Assembly (NCBI GenBank): GCA_028824575.1
Contig: JAPPDN010000354.1
Location: 1 to 5,605 of the forward strand
Length of the DNA stretch: 5,605 bases
Source: Candidatus Poribacteria bacterium
GTDB taxonomy: Bacteria > Poribacteria > WGA-4E > WGA-3G
Direction: 5' to 3'
Shown in pieces: positions 1 through 5,605 of this stretch. Position 1 is the stretch's first letter. Each line of letters starts with the position of its first letter. Position numbers and translations under genes: made by a program. The notes below the pieces were generated by a model, which was not told the DNA's origin, searched no databases, and was given only the letters and a program-made list of their open reading frames with translations.

Positions 1-603
1 CGGTACAGTTGCGATCTCGGCGTTTTTGTAGAATGTGAGGGCAATTTTGTCCGTCGGACGCGCCCACATCTTGACGCTTGGGGACTGAAGATCGGCGATA
101 GTGCGGATGGGTTGATTGCTGAATAGATAATAGTATCCGATGTCCCCCATACCGAGCAGGATATACCCGGCATCCATAAAAGCCTTGTCAAGATCTTCCC
201 GGAGGTAGTCCCGAACGTAATCAAGCTCCTCGTAGGTTTTGAACAGCCGAGGCAGTTGAAAAATTAAGACCTCTTCCTGTATCTCACCGAGTCCAGTGGC
301 AGTCATAGCACCCGCGTGAAGCAGCCCGGCTCGCATCTTGCGGATGACATCAAGTTCGTCTCCTTGGACACCGTTTGGATAGATGCGGAGTTGGAGTTCA
401 CCACCCGTTTTGGAGCGAATTTCTTTTCCCATCGCCTCAAAATTATTCATCCATGTTGAACCTTTCGGTGCGAGCGTCGCGAACTTAACGGATTCCGCTG
501 CAAGATGCGTGATTGGTAAACATAACATTCCTAAAATCAATAGAAACACGCATGCGAATTTAGCAGTATTTGCTTTATAAATGGACTTCATTTTTATCAT
601 CAT
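1..603 (-). CDS. dctP: TRAP transporter substrate-binding protein, DctP/TatP type (3' end cut by window edge)
   Basis: This is the periplasmic solute-binding subunit of a tripartite ATP-independent (TRAP) transporter, which captures a ligand and hands it to the DctQ/DctM membrane permease. 201 codons are visible and the frame is open to the left edge, so roughly the C-terminal 40% of a usual 320-350 residue protein is missing. The start at 603 is preferred over the ATG at 591 because ATG-ATG-ATA-AAA leads in frame into it, it overlaps the tatT stop as ATGA, and GGAAGGAG lies 7 bases upstream. Residues 1-36 form a signal peptide: Lys-rich start, hydrophobic FACVFLLILGMLCL, likely cleavage after LAA. 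The mature part opens with the family pattern VKFATLAPKGSTW, then KTGGELQLRIYPNGVQGDELDVIRK split over residues 61-85, and a KMWARPTDK segment whose Arg is in the place of the ligand-contacting Arg of DctP proteins. Its pairing with tatT suggests the TatP subtype, as in Treponema pallidum Tp0957. The ligand is unknown. No DctQ or DctM is visible; they would lie beyond position 1. Confidence 0.9.
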   Translation of the reverse strand, partial: MMIKMKSIYKANTAKFACVFLLILGMLCLPITHLAAESVKFATLAPKGSTWMNNFEAMGKEIRSKTGGELQLRIYPNGVQGDELDVIRKMRAGLLHAGAMTATGLGEIQEEVLIFQLPRLFKTYEELDYVRDYLREDLDKAFMDAGYILLGMGDIGYYYLFSNQPIRTIADLQSPSVKMWARPTDKIALTFYKNAEIATVP

Positions 604-1508
604 TCAGAGTCTCCTTCCTCTATGTCTGGATCAAACAACATATCAGCCTGATCAAGCCAGCGTTTGGCGCGCGATTTTGCGAGCGATGTGGCAGCCTCTT
701 CCCCGGGATAAATATCTTGCGGGGCATCAATGACTTCTTGTAATGCTTGCTTGTAGAGTCTCACGTCCTGTTTAGGATAGGCATAGTATCGTGCGAGATA
801 GAATTTGCTCATCAGGAACTTGCCGTCATTAAGTTTATCGACATGCTCAATGTGTTCCTTCGCTTTCTCTGGGTCACCGCCGATTGATGGTGATCGGTCA
901 CCGTAATAGACAGCATAGAAAAGATGTGCACTGCCGAAGTAGAAGGTTTCGTCCAATTCAAGCACACGGCGCATCATTAACTCGACGCGAACGAGGTCAA
1001 TAACTTGCATCGGGTCATCTTTCTGGAGGCTGATACCACGTCCCATAGCGTAAGCAGCCCAAAAGAGCGGTTCAACCTGTTTTTTCTTCAGTTTCTGGAG
1101 TGCCTTTTCAAATACAGGGATCTCAACAGTTCTGGGTTGCTCAAAGGTTTTATCGGATTTCGAGAGTGCCTTAAAAGCGTATTCTTCAGCGCGGACATAG
1201 TGTGCAATTGCTTGTGAACGCATTTCAGCTGCTGTTTCGGAATCCCCAGCGATTTCTGCCTCTTCCATCTTATCTTCCAGAAAACCGCTGTAAGATGAAT
1301 GGGCGCGTGCGGTCTTGACAATGAGTCCGGTATTTCCAGTCTTAGCCAAACGCTCGAGGGTTCCGAGATTTTTGGCGAGAGTGGATTCTACGACAACTAA
1401 ATTGCCCTCTTTTTGAATCCTGGATAGCTTGGCAAGACCACAGCCACCTAAGAATATGGGTAAGAGCAGCAACAACAACGTTTGGATTCTAAAATATTTA
1501 TGTATCAT
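600..1508 (-). CDS. tatT: TatT-family TRAP-associated TPR lipoprotein
   Basis: This 302-residue lipoprotein belongs to the TRAP transporter TatT (T component) family, known from Treponema pallidum Tp0956. There it forms TPR-like helical trimers that bind the TRAP solute-binding protein, probably to pass hydrophobic ligands. The N terminus has a short charged segment, a run of six Leu and the lipobox L20-G-G-C23, so it should be lipidated on Cys23 and membrane anchored on the periplasmic side. The remainder is predicted helical. Family-typical stretches are FWAAYAMGRGISL (149-161), the helix ending MMRRVLELDETFYFGSAHLF (178-197), GGDPEKAKEHIEHV (210-223), GKFLMSKFYLARYYA (229-243), LYKQALQEVIDAP (251-263) and the C-terminal AKSRAKRWLDQADMLF (277-292). 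The start at 1508 is supported by AAGGG nine bases upstream. The stop overlaps the dctP start as ATGA, making a two-gene coupled unit. Length and motifs are complete, and nothing looks broken. Confidence 0.92.
   Translation of the reverse strand: MIHKYFRIQTLLLLLLPIFLGGCGLAKLSRIQKEGNLVVVESTLAKNLGTLERLAKTGNTGLIVKTARAHSSYSGFLEDKMEEAEIAGDSETAAEMRSQAIAHYVRAEEYAFKALSKSDKTFEQPRTVEIPVFEKALQKLKKKQVEPLFWAAYAMGRGISLQKDDPMQVIDLVRVELMMRRVLELDETFYFGSAHLFYAVYYGDRSPSIGGDPEKAKEHIEHVDKLNDGKFLMSKFYLARYYAYPKQDVRLYKQALQEVIDAPQDIYPGEEAATSLAKSRAKRWLDQADMLFDPDIEEGDSE
611..620 (-). promoter_or_regulatory. Ribosome binding site deciding the dctP start
   Basis: The minus strand reads GAGGAAGGAG inside the last codons of tatT. 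It lies 7 bases upstream of the ATG at 603 but 19 bases from the ATG at 591. The spacing therefore supports the upstream start and translational coupling with tatT through the ATGA overlap at 600-603. Confidence 0.75.
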
Positions 1509-1672
1509 GATGAATATCCCTTATAGTTGAGTTGTGAGTGGCATTTATCCACAACTTTTGGTTTAATGGTAAAGAAAAAGTGGAATGTTCCATTATAAAA
1601 TTCCTCCTCCACAGTTTTGCCTGCGCGCTTGTAGAGCAAAACCTGAAAATTGACATTAGACAGCGCGCTCAT
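1505..1672 (-). CDS. Possible small hypothetical protein upstream of tatT
   Basis: A 55-residue frame begins MSALSNVNFQVLLYKRAG and ends QLNYKGYSS. It has AAGG five bases before its ATG, and its TGA overlaps the tatT ATG as ATGA, the same coupling seen between tatT and dctP. No known domain is recognised; the middle is rich in aromatic and basic residues (FHFFFTIKPK). A second, overlapping 31-residue frame at 1498-1593 starts MEHSTFSLPL and has an even stronger Shine-Dalgarno (GGAGGAGG at 1603-1610). Both cannot readily be real genes. Either one may be a leader that drives tatT translation, or the whole stretch may be untranslated. Confidence 0.3.
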   Translation of the reverse strand: MSALSNVNFQVLLYKRAGKTVEEEFYNGTFHFFFTIKPKVVDKCHSQLNYKGYSS

Positions 1673-1720
1673 AGAAACCTTATCGTGATACATTACACAA
1701 TAATTTTTTCGGCTTGCGCG
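1509..1720 (-). promoter_or_regulatory. Spacer upstream of tatT, likely holding its promoter/leader
   Basis: This 212-base gap between the YgfZ-like gene and tatT is the only visible place for a tatT-dctP promoter. On the minus strand a perfect TATAAT lies at 1597-1592, but no good -35 box sits 16-18 bases upstream and the TATAAT coincides with the start of the 31-residue frame, so it is weak evidence. The tatT ribosome site AAGGG is at 1518-1522. I see no convincing hairpin-plus-T-run terminator after the YgfZ-like stop codon, only a run of six A on the minus strand at about 1704-1709 without a strong stem. Confidence 0.35.
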
Positions 1721-2833
1721 TTACGCTGAGAAGGGCAGTTGTACAACTGTAGCATCAACTTGCCCATTTGATGTCTCAATCTGAACGCGACTGCCTGCTT
1801 CCGTAACCGCGATCCGAACGTATCCCAAGGCGACCTGTTTTCCGAGTGTTGGCGCGAAAGTCGTACTCGTAATCCAACCGACCTCTTTTTCACCGTTGAA
1901 AACCCGCGCACCTGGGCGAAGTTCGCAGCCATCTTCGGATGTTGGGCTGTCGTCGATTTCAATACCACGCAGCAGGCGATTCGGGTGTCCCCGATATTTC
2001 ATCCGTGCGACAATTTCTTGTCCTATATAACATCCCTTCTCAAAGTCGATAGCGTGTTCTAATTCCGCTTCGAGAGGGATAACGGCATCGGTTAATTCTG
2101 TTCCATATCTGGGGATACCCGCTTCAATCCGCAGTGACTCAAGCGCATTCCAGCCGATAGGTTGCACGTTAAATTGCGATCCTTCAGTCATCAACGCTTC
2201 CCAGAGTGATGCCAACGCCTCGGCAGCGGTATAAAGCATGTAGCCGACTTCACCAGTAGTATCTGTCCTCACGCAGACGATTGGGTGTTCAAAACGTTCA
2301 TCTACTTCACGAACACAGTTGTGGCGTTCTTGCAAAGCAGCGACATCGCTCACGCCCAGTACAGATTGCACAAGTTCGGACGATTTAGGACCGTGGACAG
2401 CAATCGCGCCAGTTTCAGCGGTTAAATCAGAGAGTTCAACATCATCAGCGATGATGTACTTGTCTAATTCACCGAAGAGATTTTCTGCGGTTTCAGGGGC
2501 AGCGTCAATAATGATTGCGTCTTCAAGGACATAGATATTTAAATCGGCGATGATTTTGCCGCGATGGGTTAAGAGTGTGGCGTATGTGCCTTGTCCTGCT
2601 GAAAGCCCTTCAATATCATTGGAGATGATGCGGTGTAGAAATTTAGCGCGATCATCACCAGTTAATTGATGCCTGCTTCGGTAAGATAGATCAACAATAC
2701 CGACACTATTTCGTACGGCGTGATGTTCGGAAACAGCATTGGTGAATTGGGCAGCAATATTCCAACTCTGATGCTTTTCGGCAAAAGTCGCACCGAGCTG
2801 TTCATGAATGTAATGAAGCGATGTTGTTTTCAT
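1721..2833 (-). CDS. ygfZ: Folate-binding YgfZ / aminomethyltransferase (GcvT) family protein
   Basis: This 370-residue protein has the GcvT/YgfZ tetrahydrofolate-binding fold. It carries the YgfZ signature K266-G-C-Y-I-G-Q-E273, including the Cys (268) important in E. coli YgfZ, which supports activity of certain iron-sulfur enzymes using folate. Other family stretches are VGIVDLSYRSRHQLTGDDR (44-62, the usual 'D-L-S ... GxDR' opening), FLHRIISNDI (65-74), GTYATLLTHRGKIIADL (82-98), TGEVGYML (193-200), LRIEAGIPRYGTEL (234-247) and RGHPNRLLRG (281-290). A C-terminal barrel-like part contains EVGWITSTTFAPTLG and ALGYVRI. Length is closer to GcvT (about 360) than to E. coli YgfZ (326), so annotation as 'glycine cleavage T protein' is possible; the KGCYIGQE motif makes YgfZ the better name. 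It is soluble and lacks a signal peptide. The ATG at 2833 is preceded by only a weak site (GAGG 13 bases upstream). No gcvH, gcvP or iron-sulfur gene is adjacent, so the target is not shown by context. Confidence 0.88.
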   Translation of the reverse strand: MKTTSLHYIHEQLGATFAEKHQSWNIAAQFTNAVSEHHAVRNSVGIVDLSYRSRHQLTGDDRAKFLHRIISNDIEGLSAGQGTYATLLTHRGKIIADLNIYVLEDAIIIDAAPETAENLFGELDKYIIADDVELSDLTAETGAIAVHGPKSSELVQSVLGVSDVAALQERHNCVREVDERFEHPIVCVRTDTTGEVGYMLYTAAEALASLWEALMTEGSQFNVQPIGWNALESLRIEAGIPRYGTELTDAVIPLEAELEHAIDFEKGCYIGQEIVARMKYRGHPNRLLRGIEIDDSPTSEDGCELRPGARVFNGEKEVGWITSTTFAPTLGKQVALGYVRIAVTEAGSRVQIETSNGQVDATVVQLPFSA

Positions 2834-2859
2834 AGTTCTCAGTTTGCCTCGCAGTGAGA

Positions 2860-2943
2860 GTACGGTTTTTCTGCGAAAAATCTTTCAGTTTTAACAGTTT
2901 TCAGTTTTCAGTACGATTTTTCTGCGAAAAATCTTTCAGTTTT
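2860..2943. repeat. Two-copy 33-bp direct repeat, each with a small hairpin
   Basis: Positions 2860-2892 and 2911-2943 match at 32 of 33 bases (G2865 versus A2916). Each copy contains an inverted repeat around the loop TGC: GATTTTTC/GAAAAATC is perfect in the second copy (2915-2933), and one base differs in the first (2864-2882). The copies are separated by 18 bases made of cagttttcag units. The array ends about 27 bases upstream of the YgfZ-like start codon, so it must lie in or next to that gene's promoter. It resembles dispersed intergenic repeats (REP- or MITE-like), but a genome-wide copy number cannot be judged from here. Confidence 0.85.
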
Positions 2944-2993
2944 CAGAAAGAGACTTTGTGATTATCAAAACCTCTTTTACAGGTCATCAGTTT

Positions 2994-3038
2994 TCGGTTA
3001 AAGAGGGGGACGGTTTAATCAGATACCTCTTTAACTGA
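2994..3038. repeat. Inverted repeat, 10-bp perfect stem with 19-base loop
   Basis: GTTAAAGAGG at 2997-3006 is the exact reverse complement of CCTCTTTAAC at 3026-3035, and the stem extends to 12 of 13 pairs at 2994-3038. A third, imperfect partner CCTCTTTTAC lies at 2971-2980, so the right arm at 2997-3006 could pair with either side. No T-run follows on the minus strand, so it is not a classical intrinsic terminator for the Omp85 gene ending at 3101. Competing stems could still act in the transcript or reflect a mobile-repeat remnant. Confidence 0.7.
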
Positions 3039-3091
3039 CAACTGACAACTGATAACTGAAAACTATTCTTACTGATAACCGATAACTGACG
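3033..3091. repeat. Heptamer tandem array (AACTGAY and variants)
   Basis: Four and a half consecutive heptamers, aactgac, aactgac, aactgat, aactgaa and aact, run from 3033 to 3064. After six bases there are three more degenerate units (actgata, accgata, actgacg; 3071-3091). The segment actgaaaact at 3055-3064 is the exact reverse complement of agttttcagt at 2896-2905 and 2903-2912, so the array and the cagttttcag units on the other side of the spacer are inverted relative to one another. The array begins nine bases after the Omp85 stop codon. Short tandem heptamers of this type occur in cyanobacteria and other genomes rich in intergenic repeats. Confidence 0.85.
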
Positions 3092-3100
3092 ATTATTCTC

Positions 3101-5587
3101 CTAAAAGATACGGTCCAAGCGTAAAATGACCCCCGGATTTCTTAACGAAAAAGACGAATCGAGCGGTTCTGCAACTTCAATAGCGACGCTCCACGGTGCC
3201 ATGGTGCCAAACGGGTCTATGAAAACGGAACATCCAACACCAATTGCGGTTTTAATCCGTTCGGTGAAAGTCTCAAAATTGGAAAAGGGTGCGTCATTGT
3301 GCCACCAAATGCTGCCTGCATCCAAGAAGCAGCTGAGTGTCCATCCAAGTGTGACATCAGGATCTCTACGGATTGTCTCTTTGATGAATCTATACTCAAG
3401 ATTCAGCAGAAGGCGATTATCTCCAGCATACCTGTTGAAATTATAACCACGCACGGTAGAACCTCCTCCAAGGTGAAGGAGGCGTTGCCTGGGCAAGGGG
3501 GCATCGGAAAAATCACCCGCAATCCGAACGTTTAGGTTATGTGGACCGCTCAGCGGTGTGTAGCGTGCTATTTCAAATCGGTAGAAATTGAAGTCGTAAT
3601 CACCGCCAAAACGTTGCCCCGTCATTTCGACAGCGAACTGTGCACGCCACCCGCGCTGAGTTCGCTCATTTGCAAAAAACAGCGTGTGAAAATCTCGTGT
3701 GACTGCTGATCTATGGTCCCGGGTATCAAATGCAAAAACGAGCGCGAGGTTTCTCAATTGTCCACGATCAATTCGAGAATTACCACGCTTGATTTGGTTC
3801 CGGTTTAAGTAACTCCAATCCGTTGATTTGGAGAGGTTATCGTGTTTTTCTCCTGTGAATTCCAGTCTAAGGAAACTCCATTCAGTGGGCGCGTAGATTA
3901 TCCATCCTTGGGTTCCCCAACGTTCATAATAATCCTGAAAGGCGAAACCGTAATAGGCGGCACCCAAGGTAGCATCACCCTGATTTAAGTAGGTATTAGA
4001 ACTGACATCAGTGAGTTTATAGAAACTCGCGCCAAATTTAAGGGGTTGTCTCTTGAAGAACCCTTTTTCGATACCGGCATGATAGTTCCATATTTTGCTT
4101 GAAAATCCATAACTGATTGACCCGAAGACCTGCTCTTTGCCTGTCAGGCGAGTTGCGAGTGTTCCACCGGCTCCGAGCATCAACCCGTGAACACGATTGA
4201 ATTGAAGAATTGGAAAGCCTCCGGGTTGAGCGAAGGGTTGTTCTTCAATCTCAATAATCATGATGTTTTTTCCACCCTCACGTTGGACACGCCAATCTCG
4301 GACAGATTTAAAGTGCTCACTGTTTTCACGGAGTTCCTTGACCATGCGGTTAATCTTTGACCGGGCAAGGGTATGGCGATAAATATCGGGTGTTTGTGCA
4401 CTTTGTTTTTCACCAATGTCTTCAGTCTTTAGGTTAAGAGCCGACAGCAGTTCTGCCCGCGAGATACGAGTGTTCCCGGTGAAACGAATTTCATGTAACG
4501 TGCCTTCGTTAATCGTAAATTCAAGGGCATCGTTAGTTAATTGATGCCTAACGGTGGCGAATTCATATCCACGGTTTGAATAGAAATCGGCAATTAGCTG
4601 CTGTTTGCGTCTCGCGGCTTCGACAGCAACGTAGCCGGGTTTCAACTGAAACCATTCCTGGATGAAATGTGTAGGAAAACTTCTATTTCCGTCAATTTTA
4701 ACCAATCGGACAAGTCCTACGGGGACTTCTGTAACTTGGATATGCAGACTGACAGCTGGAAAAACCCCGGGCTCTCCAGGGGCAAGATGCGCTTGTTTTG
4801 TCTCCAAACGTGCGTCCTGAAACCAGTCGTGATCTCGCAATTCCGCTATTAGCCATGAAAGCTGCGAACCTGTGATAGTATCCTCAGGCTGAATAGGAAG
4901 ATGATGCTGGATAATCGTAGTTGGAATTGAAGTATTACCTTCAATTTCGATTGCTGTAACCCGAAATTTCTCCTCGGCTGCAAAGGTTTCTAAGGCAGTC
5001 GGTGGTGCCTTTACAAAGTCCAATACACCCATCGCTGGTGCAGAGCGTTCAGAAAGTATACCCATATACTGATGCGGTGCGTGGGGCCACCACGGATATT
5101 CACCATCATAAGTTGGTAGCCAATAACTATACTCTCTCTGTGTGGTAGGCACAAGGTCTTCTGTATTGCCGGTACTGCTGTATGCTTTACGGTGGATGTT
5201 AAAAAACCATCTGTTCTCAAAGGCAGGTTTGTTTTCCAAGTCTGATTTAGAAGGTTTTTCCAATATTTCACGCGGGATCGCAACTTCAATGCTCCAAAAG
5301 GTGGTGTTAATTTGGGTAGCGACCTTTGCCTCTGAATTCCATTTGCTATCGGCATCAAACGCTGTCTGCAGAGTCTTCCGATCCAAAGTGAGTTGGACAT
5401 CGTGGGGTGCAAATTGGAAATTAGGTGTGCTTGGGACGTTAACTTTCTGATCAAAGAACGCGCCAATCGGGTTGATAACAAAGTGGTAGTAAATGTCGGT
5501 TTGGAGGTTGGGATCAATCAAGATTTCAATACATTCGTCTTCCCAAAAAGGCGAATCAAGCTGTGTCTGTGAGAAATGCGGGCGCGG
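3101..5587 (-). CDS. CBM9-like/POTRA/Omp85 (BamA-superfamily) outer-membrane protein, 5' end not resolved
   Basis: Numbering is from the TTG at 5521. Residues 1-155, plus 22 codons upstream that read FWEDECIEILIDPN, match a CBM9/DOMON-like domain: YYHFVINPIGAFFDQKV (11-27), WSIEVAIPREIL (76-87), RWFFNIHRK (104-112), then a YWLP..HAPHQYMGIL ending. Three POTRA-like domains follow: FRVTAIEIEGNTSIP to QVTEVP (186-267), VRLVKIDGNRSFP to FTINEG (271-340), and LHEIRFTGNTRIS to IEEQP (342-429). Residues 435-806 are a barrel with alternating aromatic strands, the Omp85 loop-6 motif VRGY (690-693, after LGGGST) and a C-terminal Phe (RLDRIF), the usual Bam recognition end. Omp85 proteins insert or move proteins across the outer membrane; BamA, TamA or a specialised exporter are all possible. 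The 5' end is odd. There is no ATG or GTG in the open frame, no signal peptide, no Shine-Dalgarno at TTG 5521, and an in-frame TGA at 5590-5588. The coding region therefore probably continues right of the window or is interrupted. The CBM9 fold suggests, by inference, glycan or polymer binding in the periplasm. Confidence 0.87.
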   Translation of the reverse strand, partial: PRPHFSQTQLDSPFWEDECIEILIDPNLQTDIYYHFVINPIGAFFDQKVNVPSTPNFQFAPHDVQLTLDRKTLQTAFDADSKWNSEAKVATQINTTFWSIEVAIPREILEKPSKSDLENKPAFENRWFFNIHRKAYSSTGNTEDLVPTTQREYSYWLPTYDGEYPWWPHAPHQYMGILSERSAPAMGVLDFVKAPPTALETFAAEEKFRVTAIEIEGNTSIPTTIIQHHLPIQPEDTITGSQLSWLIAELRDHDWFQDARLETKQAHLAPGEPGVFPAVSLHIQVTEVPVGLVRLVKIDGNRSFPTHFIQEWFQLKPGYVAVEAARRKQQLIADFYSNRGYEFATVRHQLTNDALEFTINEGTLHEIRFTGNTRISRAELLSALNLKTEDIGEKQSAQTPDIYRHTLARSKINRMVKELRENSEHFKSVRDWRVQREGGKNIMIIEIEEQPFAQPGGFPILQFNRVHGLMLGAGGTLATRLTGKEQVFGSISYGFSSKIWNYHAGIEKGFFKRQPLKFGASFYKLTDVSSNTYLNQGDATLGAAYYGFAFQDYYERWGTQGWIIYAPTEWSFLRLEFTGEKHDNLSKSTDWSYLNRNQIKRGNSRIDRGQLRNLALVFAFDTRDHRSAVTRDFHTLFFANERTQRGWRAQFAVEMTGQRFGGDYDFNFYRFEIARYTPLSGPHNLNVRIAGDFSDAPLPRQRLLHLGGGSTVRGYNFNRYAGDNRLLLNLEYRFIKETIRRDPDVTLGWTLSCFLDAGSIWWHNDAPFSNFETFTERIKTAIGVGCSVFIDPFGTMAPWSVAIEVAEPLDSSFSLRNPGVILRLDRIF

Positions 5588-5605
5588 TCATTCAGCGCCG
5601 AACGC

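Noticed and set aside
1645..1685. TTGACA at 1650-1655 on the plus strand as a promoter
   Set aside because: The matching -10 position reads AGAAAC, and the promoter would point into the antisense strand of the YgfZ-like gene, where no plus-strand gene exists.
2997..3035. Rho-independent terminator of the Omp85 gene
   Set aside because: The stem is AT-rich, the loop is 19 bases long, and no T-run follows it on the minus strand.
2834..3100. CRISPR array
   Set aside because: There are only two long repeat copies with an 18-base spacer made of the same motif. The heptamers are contiguous without unique spacers, and no cas genes are present.
3126..3446. 106-residue plus-strand open frame
   Set aside because: It lies entirely antisense to the Omp85 barrel region, which has clear family motifs; it has no recognisable domain and is a reading-frame shadow.
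5011..5517. 168-residue minus-strand open frame
   Set aside because: It overlaps the CBM9-like part of the Omp85 protein in another frame, has low-complexity Ser/Thr/Arg-rich content and no recognisable fold.
1..5605. tRNA or rRNA genes
   Set aside because: No cloverleaf arms, GTTCRA-type loop contexts or conserved rRNA segments were seen in the non-coding stretches, which are short and repeat-rich.

Overview
The window reads as a piece of an uncultured Gram-negative bacterial genome of moderate GC. It encodes an outer-membrane beta-barrel protein, a lipoprotein with a clear lipobox, and an exported solute-binding protein, so the cell has two membranes. The mix of a TatT/DctP-type TRAP pair, a YgfZ/GcvT-like protein, a CBM9-like domain joined to an Omp85 barrel, and intergenic runs of short CTGAAAACTG/AACTGAY repeats resembles what I associate with Candidatus Poribacteria and similar uncultured lineages. 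That placement is an impression from gene content, not a measured assignment.

All genes lie on the minus strand, so transcription runs from high to low coordinates. From the right edge: (1) 3101 to about 5587 is a large Omp85/BamA-superfamily protein with an N-terminal CBM9/DOMON-like domain, three POTRA-like domains and a 16-strand-type barrel. Its true start is not visible, and an in-frame TGA lies at 5588-5590. (2) 2834-3100 is a repeat-rich intergenic spacer with two near-identical 33-bp units, each holding a small hairpin, then a 10-bp perfect inverted repeat and a heptamer tandem array. (3) 1721-2833 is a complete folate-binding YgfZ/GcvT-family protein. (4) 1509-1720 is a gap that may hold a short ORF or leader. 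(5) 600-1508 is tatT, a TPR-like lipoprotein. (6) 1-603 is the N-terminal part of the TRAP substrate-binding protein (DctP/TatP type), cut by the window edge.

tatT and dctP form a clear translationally coupled pair: they share an ATGA stop/start overlap, with a Shine-Dalgarno sequence seven bases upstream. This fits a TatT-associated TRAP transporter whose membrane subunits (DctQ/DctM) would be expected beyond the left edge. The YgfZ-like gene and the Omp85 gene are codirectional, but the spacers separating them argue for separate transcription units. The most unusual items are the CBM9-POTRA-Omp85 architecture with its disrupted 5' region, and the structured repeat block next to it.
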